Shown here piece by piece: positions 8,006 through 17,543 of a stretch of DNA of 64,000 nt. This DNA comes from Methylohalobius crimeensis 10Ki (GTDB lineage: Bacteria; Pseudomonadota; Gammaproteobacteria; Methylococcales; Methylothermaceae): NCBI RefSeq assembly GCF_000421465.1, contig NZ_ATXB01000002.1, positions 1 to 64,000 of the forward strand, in the 5' to 3' direction. A program made the translations under genes and the position numbers. The notes beneath the pieces are model-generated. The model was not told where the DNA came from. It saw only the letters and a list, made by a program, of their open reading frames with translations, and made no database searches. Position 1 is the first letter of the stretch; the number at the start of each line of letters is the position of its first letter.

Positions 8006-9723
8006 TGATCGATGTCTCCTCGTATCTGCACACAGAATTTGTCACTGCCGCTCGATCCCGGCGATTGCTGGATGGAGCGGGCGATCCAGACCGGGTAGTT
8101 GGCCCCGATGGTGTTGAAGCGGATCAGGTTGCCGGTGGCCCAGCCGGCGCCCCACCCGGCGGCGGGCAGGGTGAAATAGGGCTGCCCGGTGGCCGGGTTG
8201 ACCGGGGCGATGTCGCCCGAGATGGGCCATTGGTTTTGTCCGGCCAGGGTCAGCCCGCCCACGTGCTCGCCGAAGATCTCCACCTCGGTGGTATTGATGA
8301 AGCGGGCATACCAGCGCTCGGTGATGGCCCCGTCGTTGGTGACCTGGATCGGGTATTGCACCTCGTCGAAGGTGGCGGTGGCCGGGCTGCCGATGAGCGT
8401 ATCGGACCAGACCCCCGTCCAGGTGGCTTGATCGAACAGGTTGGTGGAGCGGGCCTGCATGTCGCCGATGATCAAGGCCGAGGAGACCAGCGTTTCGGTT
8501 GCCGGGAAATCGTGGGTCAACTGCCGGTTGAGGGTCAGGCTGCCGTCGATCTGGACATCGGTCACCAGCACCATGTCGGCCACGGTGTGATACAAGGTCA
8601 GCGGGGCGGTGTAGGGGGCCACGTCCACCAGGGTCACGGTGCCCGCGTCCAGGTCGGCGGTGTAGTCGCCTTCCGCCATGCGGGTCCCATCGGCGTCCTC
8701 GATCAAGACCTTGGCCAGCCGGGTCCGGCCGGTGTCGATCACCTGCCCGTTGGCCGGCGCCGCCTCGATGATCTGCCCGGTATGGTGAACCACCGCGACG
8801 TTGCCCGCCCGGTAGATTGGCACCCGGCCGTCGGACGGCAGGCGCACCGGGTCGAGGCCGAGGATGTCGGCGTCCAGCGGCAAGAACTTGTACACCACCT
8901 CGTTGTGGCGCACGGTGTTGGGATAGACGAACGCCGGCTTCCAGATGTTGCCGCTGCCGTCCACGTCGGCCGGGTCGTACCAAGGCTCGGCCTTCTCCTC
9001 CGGGGTCAGGCTCGAGTCGGCCACCAATTCGCCGAATTTGATCTGGGCGACGCCCATTTCCTGCTCCACCTGGCCCTCGGCGGTGGCCGACGAGATGACG
9101 CCGTTGGCATCCGAGCTTTCCGAAAAGGCGGTGCCATCGAGGGCGGTGGCGTTGACGATCAGGGAGCCGGGCTGGATCGGGCTGCCCTGGGTGCGGAAAA
9201 AGAAATCGTAGTCGTACCACTGGCCGTAGGTGGATACCATCGACTGCACGGTGAGGGTCGAGCCGGCGTTGAACACGGTCAGGGTCACGATGGCCGAGGC
9301 GTAGTCCACCGAGCCGGCCACCGTGCCGTCGTTCAGGTACAGCACCCCGCCGCCGGCGCGGTCGGAGTAGGCCTGGCCGCCGAAGGTGAAGCGCAGGGTA
9401 CCCGGCACGATGCTGTCCGAGACGCTGGGGAGCAGGTTGAAGGTCAGCGGCGGCAAGGCCAATTCGGAGCTTTGGGTGACCGGCGTGCCCGAGTCCTCGG
9501 CGTAGGTGGCGACGATGTCGCCCACCACCGTCATCGAGGCGGTGTTACGGGTCCAGTCGCCGTCGGCGTCCTTGTAGAAACTGCTGTCGGCGGTGACCGC
9601 GTCGTCGATCTGCACGGCGCCGGTCGAATAATCGATCGTGCCGTTCAGGGGCAGCGCCCCCAGGCCGTCGTCGGTCAGTTGACGCTCTTTCTGGTTTTCG
9701 TTGACGGTATGCTTCGATGCCAT
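8002..9723 (-). CDS. Tail structural protein with repeated beta motifs
   Basis: The 573-residue protein contains repeated short beta units of the form G-x-I/V-DYSTG-x-V (NGTIDYSTGAVQID, GSVDYASAIVTLT, ADLDAGTVTLVD). Related units occur in its upstream neighbour at 9734-11317, so the two genes may share ancestry or assemble together. There is no enzymatic motif. It lies 10 bp downstream of that neighbour. The role is inferred as tail-tip or side-fibre structure. Confidence 0.6.
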   Translation of the reverse strand: MASKHTVNENQKERQLTDDGLGALPLNGTIDYSTGAVQIDDAVTADSSFYKDADGDWTRNTASMTVVGDIVATYAEDSGTPVTQSSELALPPLTFNLLPSVSDSIVPGTLRFTFGGQAYSDRAGGGVLYLNDGTVAGSVDYASAIVTLTVFNAGSTLTVQSMVSTYGQWYDYDFFFRTQGSPIQPGSLIVNATALDGTAFSESSDANGVISSATAEGQVEQEMGVAQIKFGELVADSSLTPEEKAEPWYDPADVDGSGNIWKPAFVYPNTVRHNEVVYKFLPLDADILGLDPVRLPSDGRVPIYRAGNVAVVHHTGQIIEAAPANGQVIDTGRTRLAKVLIEDADGTRMAEGDYTADLDAGTVTLVDVAPYTAPLTLYHTVADMVLVTDVQIDGSLTLNRQLTHDFPATETLVSSALIIGDMQARSTNLFDQATWTGVWSDTLIGSPATATFDEVQYPIQVTNDGAITERWYARFINTTEVEIFGEHVGGLTLAGQNQWPISGDIAPVNPATGQPYFTLPAAGWGAGWATGNLIRFNTIGANYPVWIARSIQQSPGSSGSDKFCVQIRGDIDQ

Positions 9724-9733
9724 GATGTCCTCG

Positions 9734-11317
9734 CTATGCCGGCAGCGCCCCCACGATCTGGGTAGGCATCTGCAAAATCACTTCCTTCTTGAATCGTTGG
9801 TACTCCCGGCGCTCTTTCGTCAGCACCGCCAACTGGACCGACCCCGGCTTGATCGGGGTATGGGCCAGGGTGAACGACGCCGCCCCGCCGGAGATGGTCG
9901 GCGTGATGACCTCCTGAAACACGTTGGGCGCCTCGTCCCAGTCCACGGTGATGGTGCTATTGGCGTCCGGGTAGGTGGTGAACTGGAGATAGCCCTCCCC
10001 GGTGGCGTGGACGAAATAGCCGGTGGCGTCGCCGCTGACGGTGCCGTCGGCGGCCACGGTGGCGGTCTTGGTCAAGCCGCCTTCGAGCCAGGACAGGGAC
10101 ACGCTCCCCGGCACCGCCGCCGCTCCCAGGGCGATCGGCGCCAGGGGCACCGCGTTGATGGTCGCCCCGGCCCGGTCGGTGTAGTGAGCCTTGGCGCCCC
10201 AGGTGAAGATCACTTGGCTCCCCACGTCCGGCAAGGCCTGGAGGGTCACGCTTACCGAGCCGGTCTGATAATTGACCGCCCCGGAGCCGGCCCCGTCGAG
10301 GATGCCGGTCCCGTCGTCCTCGATCCGCTGCCATTTGCCCAGGGCGCGGTATTCCACCGACAGCACCCCCGGCGCCGGGATCGGCAGCAGGGTGGCCACG
10401 TAGGAAAAGGCCCGGTTGCCCAGGGTGACGGCGATGGCGTGGGTGTGGGAAGGCCCGGCGATCTCGAAGGTTTCCCCGCCCGAGGTGATTGCGACCGTAT
10501 TGGCGGTGATTTGGGCGTCGGTGACCGGGGTTTCGGTTCTGGCCGACGGCACCAACTGACCGTAGACCGAGGCGGCCTTGACCGTGGTGTCGCCGGTGGT
10601 GGCCGGATCGGCCAGGGGCTGGACGCCGAAATAATGGGTGGCGTCGGCCACCAGGGTGGTGCGCACCTTGGCGGCCGGGTTGATGTCGTCGAAGCGGCTG
10701 ATGGTGGCGCCGTGATAGGTCTCGCGCAGGGGATCGGAAATCTGGACGGTTATCACTTGGCGGGTGAATTCGCCCTGGCTGTCGGTGAAGGTCTGGTTCT
10801 GCGTGCTCACCTCGGTGACCCGCACGTATTGGCTGATCTCGCCGGGATCGCCTTCGTCCTCGATCAGATACAGCACGTCGCCCACTTCGGGCACCGCCGA
10901 TCCGACCCGGGAGAACAGCAGCAATTGCTTCTGACCGACCACGTGGACATCGAACAAAAACCACGGCCCCACGGGGCCGGCCACCACGTAGCGCTCGATG
11001 AAGTCCCGCGCGGCGATCCGGACGTCGTTCCAGTCCTCGGTGGAGAACATCAGCACGTCGATGTTGTCGTCCTGGGGCGGCTGCTCGACGATGACGTGGG
11101 CGCCGAAATAGGTGTCCGTGGTCGGGGTCAGCACGCCGGGGAAGGTCTTGCGCAGGTTCACCCGGCCGAAGGTGCGGTCCAGCTCGGAGACGTCGGGGAA
11201 AATGTTGTTGCTTTGACCGTCCACGATGACGTTGCCGGTCATCCGGCCGCCGCCGTCGTCGAAGTCGGTCATGCGCTGGGATTCCAGCAGTTTGATGTCG
11301 TCCTTCGTGATCGCCAT
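9734..11317 (-). CDS. Tail structural protein
   Basis: This 527-residue protein starts one base after the upstream gene ends. Its N-terminal 90 residues (TDFDDGGGRMTGNVIVDGQSNN) look like an attachment domain, and the C-terminal half contains beta units like those of the following gene (GSGAVNYQTGSVSVTL, then GYLQFTTYPDANSTITVDW). It has the composition of phage tail-tip proteins. The exact role is unknown. Confidence 0.6.
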   Translation of the reverse strand: MAITKDDIKLLESQRMTDFDDGGGRMTGNVIVDGQSNNIFPDVSELDRTFGRVNLRKTFPGVLTPTTDTYFGAHVIVEQPPQDDNIDVLMFSTEDWNDVRIAARDFIERYVVAGPVGPWFLFDVHVVGQKQLLLFSRVGSAVPEVGDVLYLIEDEGDPGEISQYVRVTEVSTQNQTFTDSQGEFTRQVITVQISDPLRETYHGATISRFDDINPAAKVRTTLVADATHYFGVQPLADPATTGDTTVKAASVYGQLVPSARTETPVTDAQITANTVAITSGGETFEIAGPSHTHAIAVTLGNRAFSYVATLLPIPAPGVLSVEYRALGKWQRIEDDGTGILDGAGSGAVNYQTGSVSVTLQALPDVGSQVIFTWGAKAHYTDRAGATINAVPLAPIALGAAAVPGSVSLSWLEGGLTKTATVAADGTVSGDATGYFVHATGEGYLQFTTYPDANSTITVDWDEAPNVFQEVITPTISGGAASFTLAHTPIKPGSVQLAVLTKERREYQRFKKEVILQMPTQIVGALPA

Positions 11318-11701
11318 CTATACCTCGATCAATCGCAATGTGAGTCGATAAAGCGCATCGGCGTCCGGGTCCGCCAGGCCGCTGAAGATCGGTTCCGCCT
11401 CCAGCGGGGTGTCCCCGTGCCGCCAGCGGACGGTGAAGCTGCGCCCGTCGTGCAGGGTCAGGGGCATGTCGCCGGCCGCGGTCAACTTGGCCCTGAGCGC
11501 GTCCAGGGTGCCCCGCGCGGTCCAGCCGCCGCCCTCCGGCGTGGTCAGGGTGATGGGGCGCCCCGCCTGGCGGGCGGCCTCTTCCACGATCAGCGCGCCG
11601 GTGAGGGAATAGTCGGTGGACTGGATCACCGGCGACCAATCGTATTCGTCCGACCAGCTAAGTTCGTCGGGGAGCACGATGGAATCCAGCACGATCGCCA
11701 T
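11318..11701 (-). CDS. Distal tail protein candidate
   Basis: The 127-residue protein is the first gene after the tape measure, where tailed phages usually encode the distal tail protein. Its N-terminus (VLDSIVLPDELSWSDEYDW) and the short Thr/Gly-rich strands are compatible with that, but it is much shorter than classical Dit proteins. A 28-bp palindrome separates it from the tape measure gene. Confidence 0.55.
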   Translation of the reverse strand: MAIVLDSIVLPDELSWSDEYDWSPVIQSTDYSLTGALIVEEAARQAGRPITLTTPEGGGWTARGTLDALRAKLTAAGDMPLTLHDGRSFTVRWRHGDTPLEAEPIFSGLADPDADALYRLTLRLIEV

Positions 11702-11715
11702 CCATCACCCTCCCT

Positions 11716-11743
11716 GTAGGGGCGACCGGCGGGTCGCCCCTAC
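11716..11743. repeat. 28-bp REP-like palindrome, copy 1
   Basis: A near-perfect palindrome with half-site GTAGGGGCGACCGG lies between the distal tail gene and the tape measure gene. Three more copies occur at 15984-16011, 19117-19144 and 20513-20540. This copy has one changed base pair at the centre. Confidence 0.85.
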
Positions 11744-11772
11744 CCAGATATCCGTGTCTGATCGACTTACCA

Positions 11773-14700
11773 TCACGACACCCGTTTGAATTGTTCCAGA
11801 AGGTCGAGCAGGTCCTGTTCCTGGCTCGCCGGCACGTCGATGGACCGCCCGCTGCCGATGTCCAATCGGATGACCTTGGCCACCTGCGGGCGGGGTTCGG
11901 TCGCCGGTCCGGTCGGGCGGTCGGTCACGGACGTCGAGCCGCTTTCAGCCGCCGTCTCGGCCGCCGCGCGTTGCCGCTCCTCGGCTTCCTTGCGAATATC
12001 GGCCAGCTTTTTCTGATGCAGCTGCTCCGCCAGCCGACGCGCCCGCTCGGCCTCGCGGGCGGCCACTTCCCCGCCGCGCTGTTCCAACTCCTCGATCCGT
12101 TGGAGCTGTTCGGCGAAGCGGCGCTGTTCGATCGCCTGCCGGTTGCCTTCGATCCGGTCCAGTTCGTCCTGGAGTTGGTCGCCGATGCCGTTGAGGGATT
12201 CGCGCGCGGCATCGGCTTCGGCGCGGAGCTGGCCGAGCTGATCCTGGGCCCGTTGGATCTGCGCGCGCAGCTGGTCCAGGGTGGCTTCGTCCAGCTTATC
12301 GAAGCTCTCGACGGTCCCCCGGGCCACGTCCAGATTTTGCTGAAAGTACCGATTGGCCTCCTGGGATAGGACGGAGACCTTCGACAAGCGCTCGGTCAGT
12401 TGGCCCACCCGTTTCGACAGATCCTCGGCGGATACGGCCTGCTGGGCGAACCGCAGCCGGATTTCCCGCGCGTGCCGGGCCGCGTCGCGCAGCATGGTGG
12501 AAAACTGGCCCGCCGGAGCGATGTTGGGCGCCAGGAAACGCGCCTGCCGGATCTCCTCCAACACCTTTTTGAGCCGCGTGGTCGCCGTGCCGGCCTCGTC
12601 CGAGCTTTTCTTGATCTTGGCGAACAGGGGATCGATCGCGGCCAGGGAGTCGGCGGCGCCCTGGCTCAGCGACGCGGCGCTGTCGTAGATCGACCGGAGC
12701 ATGTCGTTGAACGTGGACGCGAATCCGGATGCGCGTTCGAGGGATTTTCCCTGCTTGTCCGTCGCCTCGGTGGATTCGTTGAGCGCCTGGGTGGCGTCCC
12801 GGGTCGATCGGTTCAGGTTTTCGGTGGCGCCGGCGGCGTCCTCGGTGCCGCCGGCCAGTTCGTTCATACGATTCTTGACCTCGACGAGCGCATCCCTGTA
12901 CTGCTGAGCGGTAATCACTCCATCGCGATACAGCTTCTGCACGTTATCCAGCGCCGTTTGAAGCTGCTCGGATGATTCGGCTGACTTGATCGATTCAATA
13001 GCTTGTGTCGCCAGATTCGACGACAGCGCCTTGATTGCCTTCGCGTAGCCTTCCGCGCTGAGCTTGCCGGCATCCAGCGCGGCTTTTAAGGTTTCCTGGG
13101 CGAGCGCGACCTCTTGGGAGGTTTTGGCGCTGTCGGCCAGATGCTTGGCCGAGGCGGCGATGACCGGATTGCCGGCATCAAACCCCTTGACCACTTCCCC
13201 GAACGCCCCGGCCATCTCGCCGAACGCCGTGCGGACCCCGGTGGCCACCTGCTGGGCGTCCACGTTGAGGGTCTGGAGGGCGTCGGAAAGGCCACCAGCC
13301 TCCTCCTTCACCGTTTCCAGTTTGGCCTTGGCCTGTTCGGCCGCTTCGCCGGTCTTGTTCAGCCCGCCGGTTGCCTGGTTCGCACCGGCCTCGATCTCCT
13401 CGTTAGTTTTCTTTGCCGCCTCACCGACGCCTTCCCAGGCCGTTTGGATGTCGGTGAAATCCCGGGAGATATCCTGCTGGATGCCCTTGACCGTGTCGCT
13501 CAGCGCCTGCGCCTGGGCGTGCAGGCCGTCGATGGTGCCGAGGGTGAGGGTGTCCAAGGCCTTGGCGACCGTGGCCGCCATCTGGAACACGGCGGCGGTG
13601 ACCGTGCGGGCGGCAATGGTGGCGGCGTTGCCGACGGTGACGGCGGTGGCCAGGACCGAGTCCAGGTTGTCGGCGAAAAGCTGGATGGCTTCCGCCACCT
13701 GCTTGCTCGCCCCGGCGGATTGATCCTGCACGCCGATCAGCTTGAGCCATTGGTTCTCCACCTGCTGCAGCGCGCCGCCGATGGTGACCGGCAGGTCGGC
13801 GAATTCCCGGTCGATGGTTGCCTTTTGGGATTGCAGGGCTTCGATGACCCGCTGGGAAGTGAGCTCGCCTTCCGCTGCCAGTTCGCGCAGCTTGCCGACC
13901 GGTTGCCCGAGCCCGTCGGCCAGGGCTTTCACCAGACGGGGGCTGGCCTCCATCACCGAATTGAACTCGTCGCCGCGCAGCACGCCGGAACCCAGGGCCT
14001 GTGACAACTGCAATTGGGCGGAGGCGGTTTCCTCCGCCGTCGCGCCGGATAACCGAAGGCCCTTGGTGATCAGCTCGGTCAGTTGGAGCGTGTCGGACGT
14101 ATTGCCGCCCAGGCGCTTGACCGCATCGGCGGTGCGAGCGAACAGGGCGGCATTGGTGGCCAGGGAGGAGCGGGTATCCTGAGCGATCCGGAAGAGTTCG
14201 TTCTGGGCGAGGTTGTAGTCGGCCTGGGAGTCGGTCGCCTGGCGCACCCGGGCGGAGATCTGATTGTATTGATCGGCCGTTTGGGCGAGCTGCCTGCCGA
14301 TCCGGATCGCCCCGGTGGCGGCGGCAAACGCGATCAGGGAATTTTTCGCGCGGACGATCTGATCGGAAACCGTCCGCGCGCCTTGCGCGGCCCGGTTGAA
14401 TCCGCCCGAGATCCGGCGGCCCGCGGATTCGGCGGCGCCGCCCGCGGCGCTCAGACGCGACCGGAGGCCGGTGATCTCGGTCTGGGTCTGCCTTACATCT
14501 GTGTGGAGTCGGCGCTGATGATCGGCCAGGTGGGCGGTGGAAACCCCCGCCTCGCGCATCCGATCGCGCATCCGCTGAAGGCCGACGCGCTGAGTCTGAT
14601 AGGATTCCGCCAATTTGCGCGCGGTTTTCCGCGAGCGCTCGAATTCGCGCTCCAGCGTCCGCGTCGGGTTTTCCGTCGCCTTGATCTGGCGGGCCAGCTC

Positions 14701-14949
14701 GCCGGTGCGGCGCTTGGCTTCCTTCATGGCGTCGGCCGATCCCTGGACAGCGGCTTTTTGCCGCCGGAACTGATCGATCAGGTTTTGCTGTGAGGTGATG
14801 TCCCGCAGCCGCTCGAACAGGGCGGCGACCTCGGGTGAGCTCTCGCCGGCTTCCTTGCCGAGTTCGTCCAGCTCGCGCGCCAGGGCGTCCAGGTCTTGCA
14901 CGCCCTGGACGTTGGTGCCTATATTGAACTCGACGTCCTGCTTGGCCAT
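11773..14949 (-). CDS. Tape measure protein
   Basis: With 1058 residues this is the longest gene of the prophage, as expected for the protein that sets tail length. At the common ratio of about 0.15 nm per residue it predicts a tail near 160 nm. The N-terminal 200 residues are coiled coil, residues about 200-390 form the lambda-type tape-measure domain (ATGAIRIGRQLAQTADQYNQ, then LGSGVLRGDEFNSVMEASPR), and further long coiled coils follow. The C-terminus has another Glu/Arg-rich coiled coil. GGTAATTCA before the ATG matches the leader of neighbouring late genes. Confidence 0.92.
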   Translation of the reverse strand: MAKQDVEFNIGTNVQGVQDLDALARELDELGKEAGESSPEVAALFERLRDITSQQNLIDQFRRQKAAVQGSADAMKEAKRRTGELARQIKATENPTRTLEREFERSRKTARKLAESYQTQRVGLQRMRDRMREAGVSTAHLADHQRRLHTDVRQTQTEITGLRSRLSAAGGAAESAGRRISGGFNRAAQGARTVSDQIVRAKNSLIAFAAATGAIRIGRQLAQTADQYNQISARVRQATDSQADYNLAQNELFRIAQDTRSSLATNAALFARTADAVKRLGGNTSDTLQLTELITKGLRLSGATAEETASAQLQLSQALGSGVLRGDEFNSVMEASPRLVKALADGLGQPVGKLRELAAEGELTSQRVIEALQSQKATIDREFADLPVTIGGALQQVENQWLKLIGVQDQSAGASKQVAEAIQLFADNLDSVLATAVTVGNAATIAARTVTAAVFQMAATVAKALDTLTLGTIDGLHAQAQALSDTVKGIQQDISRDFTDIQTAWEGVGEAAKKTNEEIEAGANQATGGLNKTGEAAEQAKAKLETVKEEAGGLSDALQTLNVDAQQVATGVRTAFGEMAGAFGEVVKGFDAGNPVIAASAKHLADSAKTSQEVALAQETLKAALDAGKLSAEGYAKAIKALSSNLATQAIESIKSAESSEQLQTALDNVQKLYRDGVITAQQYRDALVEVKNRMNELAGGTEDAAGATENLNRSTRDATQALNESTEATDKQGKSLERASGFASTFNDMLRSIYDSAASLSQGAADSLAAIDPLFAKIKKSSDEAGTATTRLKKVLEEIRQARFLAPNIAPAGQFSTMLRDAARHAREIRLRFAQQAVSAEDLSKRVGQLTERLSKVSVLSQEANRYFQQNLDVARGTVESFDKLDEATLDQLRAQIQRAQDQLGQLRAEADAARESLNGIGDQLQDELDRIEGNRQAIEQRRFAEQLQRIEELEQRGGEVAAREAERARRLAEQLHQKKLADIRKEAEERQRAAAETAAESGSTSVTDRPTGPATEPRPQVAKVIRLDIGSGRSIDVPASQEQDLLDLLEQFKRVS

Positions 14950-14953
14950 GGCT

Positions 14954-15199
14954 ATGAATTACCTACTATCGATCATCGCGTTATTGCTGATCCCCGGGCT
15001 GATCGCCCGGATCGGCCGCCGCCTGTTCCCCCGGGCCAGGCGGCCGGAATTGCTGTTGCTGTTCGGCCTGGCGGCCACCGGCTTCGGGATCGCCCTGTGG
15101 CGGGCGGCGGGCGATCCGTTCGCCCTCATCGTGGGCTGGTATCTGATCGCCGCCCTGTCATGGGCCGGATACCGGGCCGCCCGATTCATCATCCGTTAG
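14954..15199 (+). CDS. Possible small membrane protein antisense in the tail operon
   Basis: A plus-strand frame fills the gap between the tape measure gene and the tail tube gene. It would encode 81 residues with two or three hydrophobic helices (LLSIIALLLIPGLIARIG, LLLLFGLAATGFGIALW, ALIVGWYLIAALSWAG). Codon third positions are strongly G/C, as in real genes here, and no coherent minus-strand gene fills this slot. No clear ribosome binding site is seen, and its start region overlaps the tape measure start, so it may not be expressed. The slot normally holds tail assembly chaperones. Confidence 0.4.
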   Translation: MNYLLSIIALLLIPGLIARIGRRLFPRARRPELLLLFGLAATGFGIALWRAAGDPFALIVGWYLIAALSWAGYRAARFIIR

Positions 15200-15942
15200 G
15201 ACAGCACCAAATCGGTATCGACGATGAACGGCTCGGTCTTGCCCGCCGGCGTGACCACGGTGCCGCCCAGTTCGATCGGGGCGAAGTCCTCGGCGAGGAA
15301 GTCGAACTCCGAGGACGGCGCCAGAGTCGCTTCCCACACGGTCACGATCGAAAGGGAATCGTCGGCGAAGTTCTTGCCGTCCAGGATGAATTCCCCGCGG
15401 ATGATCGGCTGAGTGGCCCCCTGGACGCGATTGCCGGCGATGTCGCCAGAGGTGAAATCGACCAGCAGGGGGTCACCCTCGCCGATGCTGCCACCCGACA
15501 AGGCCTTGATCATCCCCAGCCGGGCGTGGACCTCGTAATCGGTGCCTTCGGTGTAGGTGGTGGACATGGGGTCGTCGGTCACCACGACGCTGGAAACGTT
15601 CCGGTCCGACAGGTCGACCCACTTGTCCAGTTTCGCCGTGACCGATTCGTCGGTGACGGAGGCCCCGGTCTGGCTGTAGGCGCCGACGCTGCCCATGAAC
15701 GCCAGGGCCAGGTTGTCCTTGTTCACCTCGTCGAGAATGACGCTGATGGCCGACGGCGCCGGAATCTGCACCGTATCCAGCGCCTGCCCGTAGGTGGCCC
15801 GCATCCTCGAGGGGCGGGATTTCGTTTCCGACTGGGGCTGGATACTGAATTTGGTGGCGTTGCCGAGCAGGATCCGCCCTTGGCTGACCCCGCCCACCTT
15901 GCGGTTGAAATAGAGATCGCCCGATCCTAGAAAGCCTGACAT
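15196..15942 (-). CDS. Major tail tube protein
   Basis: The 248-residue protein has the layout of siphovirus tail tube subunits: N-terminal SGFLGSGDLYFNRK, a beta-rich body, and a C-terminal strand pair. It lies upstream of the tape measure gene and downstream of tail completion genes, the conserved order. AGAGGTAATTC precedes the ATG at 15942. It should polymerise into the tube around the tape measure. Confidence 0.8.
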   Translation of the reverse strand: MSGFLGSGDLYFNRKVGGVSQGRILLGNATKFSIQPQSETKSRPSRMRATYGQALDTVQIPAPSAISVILDEVNKDNLALAFMGSVGAYSQTGASVTDESVTAKLDKWVDLSDRNVSSVVVTDDPMSTTYTEGTDYEVHARLGMIKALSGGSIGEGDPLLVDFTSGDIAGNRVQGATQPIIRGEFILDGKNFADDSLSIVTVWEATLAPSSEFDFLAEDFAPIELGGTVVTPAGKTEPFIVDTDLVLS

Positions 15943-15983
15943 TTTGAATTACCTCTATTGATTCTATTGATATGGTTGCCTGG

Positions 15984-16011
15984 GGAGGGGCGACCCGCCG
16001 GTCGCCCCTAC
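15984..16011. repeat. 28-bp REP-like palindrome, copy 2
   Basis: This copy lies between the tail tube gene and the small gene at 16008-16175. Its outer end supplies the TAG stop codon of that gene. It carries small mismatches against the half-site GTAGGGGCGACCGG. Confidence 0.8.
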
Positions 16012-16175
16012 TCGATGATTCCGTGGGATTTCAGCCACTTCACCTGATCCTCGCGCACGGCGATTTCCTGGCCGGGCTTGTAATCCTTGCCCTGATGGCG
16101 ATGTTTTTTCCTGAGCTTCACCTTCACCCGGTTGGCGGGCTTGGGGGCGGTTTTGCTTTGGGGTTCCTCGGTCAT
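16008..16175 (-). CDS. Small basic phage protein (DUF7210-like)
   Basis: The frame gives 55 residues. The C-terminal domain (KHRHQGKDYKPGQEIAVREDQVKWLKSHG) matches small proteins found in tail completion clusters of many siphoviruses, where the GKDYKPGQ and WLKSHG patterns recur. Function is unknown. The ATG at 16175 follows a short gap after the tail completion gene. Confidence 0.65.
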   Translation of the reverse strand: MTEEPQSKTAPKPANRVKVKLRKKHRHQGKDYKPGQEIAVREDQVKWLKSHGIIE

Positions 16176-16183
16176 GATGGCCT

Positions 16184-16627
16184 CTACGGTAGTTGCTCTG
16201 CGTGTTCGGTCAGGACCCGGACTTGCACCGAGACCAGCCGGCTGCCGTCCTCGGGGCCGGCGACGGTGCGGCCGGCGTAGGTGACGGCGCGCACCAGTCC
16301 GGTCAGGTCCGGATTGGGGGTGAAGATCGCGCGCTTGATGTCGTCCTCGATCGCGTACAAGGTCTTGAGCGCCGAGGCGCCCATTTCGGCGCTGCCCTCG
16401 ATCGTCCATTCGAGCTGCACCCGGGCATTGCCGCCCCGCTTGGCGGAGGACAGGACCTCGTGGCCGGTTTCGCTGAAGGTCAGGTGCGGCGTGGGGTCGT
16501 CCCGGTTCAGGTATCGCCAACCCGGGGCCACGTCCTGGCCCGCCTCGGTCCGGTAACCGTTGGCGGTGCGGATGGCTTCCAGACGAGTCTTGATCGTGTC
16601 GGCGATTTGGGTGGCGATGGGGTCCAT
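16184..16627 (-). CDS. Tail completion (minor tail) protein, gpU-like
   Basis: The 147-residue protein opens with a helix (DPIATQIADTIKTRLEAI) and continues with alternating strands, as in tail terminator proteins that cap the tube and join head to tail. Its ATG overlaps the TAA of the upstream gene by one base. Order (joining protein, gpZ-like, this gene, tail tube) matches lambda-type neck regions. Confidence 0.6.
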   Translation of the reverse strand: MDPIATQIADTIKTRLEAIRTANGYRTEAGQDVAPGWRYLNRDDPTPHLTFSETGHEVLSSAKRGGNARVQLEWTIEGSAEMGASALKTLYAIEDDIKRAIFTPNPDLTGLVRAVTYAGRTVAGPEDGSRLVSVQVRVLTEHAEQLP

Positions 16628-17241
16628 TATCGGTTCACCTTGTCGAGTTCGCGGGTCAGATTCTCGGCGAAGTGTTCGCCGATCCGGTCCAGGATGTAGG
16701 CCTCGATTTCGTCCTCGTTCCACTCGACCACGTCGCGCACCGAGGGGCCGTAAAGCACCCGGTAGGCATCGCGGCCCTTCCCGGTGCGGACCGCCAGGCC
16801 GGTGGCGCCGGAGCCCTTGAGTTCGATGAAAAAACCGCCTCGCATTTTTTTCCTCGAGCCGGCGCGTTTGACTTTGAGGCTCACGCCGGCGAATTTCCGG
16901 CCCGCCGGGATGCCGTACTTGGGGAAGCCCTTGGACCGGCTCGGATGCTTGACCCGCCGGGTCAGCACCCGCGCGCCGAAGCGCGACAGGAGCATGGGCC
17001 GGGAACGGGCGATGAGCTTGGCATGGGGGCGGCTTTTGTTCGCCCGTTTGACTTCCAGCCGCTTGTTCACGTCGCGGGCCTTCAGATTCACGTCGGCCCG
17101 CACGAGTTTCGATGATTGCTTGCGCGACTCCGTGGCGGCCTTGTTCACCGACCGGAGACGGGCTTTGTCCAGGGCTTTGGGGATTGCCCTCGCCCGCCGG
17201 GTCGCTTGTTTCAGCCCGCGCACTTCGATGCTCTTCGCCAT
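16627..17241 (-). CDS. Minor tail protein Z-like
   Basis: This 204-residue, very basic protein resembles prophage minor tail protein Z: an N-terminal AxxRARAIPKALDKARLRSVNK segment, a basic central stretch, and a C-terminal FIELKGSGATGLAVRTGKG core. It acts in connecting the tail to the head. The ATG at 17241 is preferred to a GTG one codon upstream, because it overlaps the preceding stop in a TGATG junction. Confidence 0.75.
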   Translation of the reverse strand: MAKSIEVRGLKQATRRARAIPKALDKARLRSVNKAATESRKQSSKLVRADVNLKARDVNKRLEVKRANKSRPHAKLIARSRPMLLSRFGARVLTRRVKHPSRSKGFPKYGIPAGRKFAGVSLKVKRAGSRKKMRGGFFIELKGSGATGLAVRTGKGRDAYRVLYGPSVRDVVEWNEDEIEAYILDRIGEHFAENLTRELDKVNR

Positions 17242-17543
17242 CACCGCACCCAGAAGGTCCTGACGTAACCGTCGTCCGACTCGATCCCGTCCAGGAGCAC
17301 GTCGGCGCCTTCGAACGTCACCGTGTCGCCCACCGCCGGAGACACCTGATCGAGCCGGAATGACAGGCGGGTCCGGAAGTCCACCACTTGGCCGTAATCG
17401 CCCACCACGGCGGTGTTCTTCTCCGGGATCGCCACGGCGGGGATTTCCCCGCCCATCTTGGGCTTGAGGGTCACGTCCACGCCGTAGAGGTCGAACATCG
17501 CATCGAGGGCGGATTGGATGATCGTGTCGAATTGGGCGCTCAT
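17241..17543 (-). CDS. Head-tail joining protein (gpFII-like)
   Basis: The 100-residue protein (N-terminal helix FDTIIQSALDAMFDLYGVDVTL, then beta strands to VLLDGIESDDGYVRTFWVR) fits the small joining proteins that bind the portal and receive the tail. It lies directly before the gpZ-like gene and after the lysis cluster. Confidence 0.65.
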   Translation of the reverse strand: MSAQFDTIIQSALDAMFDLYGVDVTLKPKMGGEIPAVAIPEKNTAVVGDYGQVVDFRTRLSFRLDQVSPAVGDTVTFEGADVLLDGIESDDGYVRTFWVR

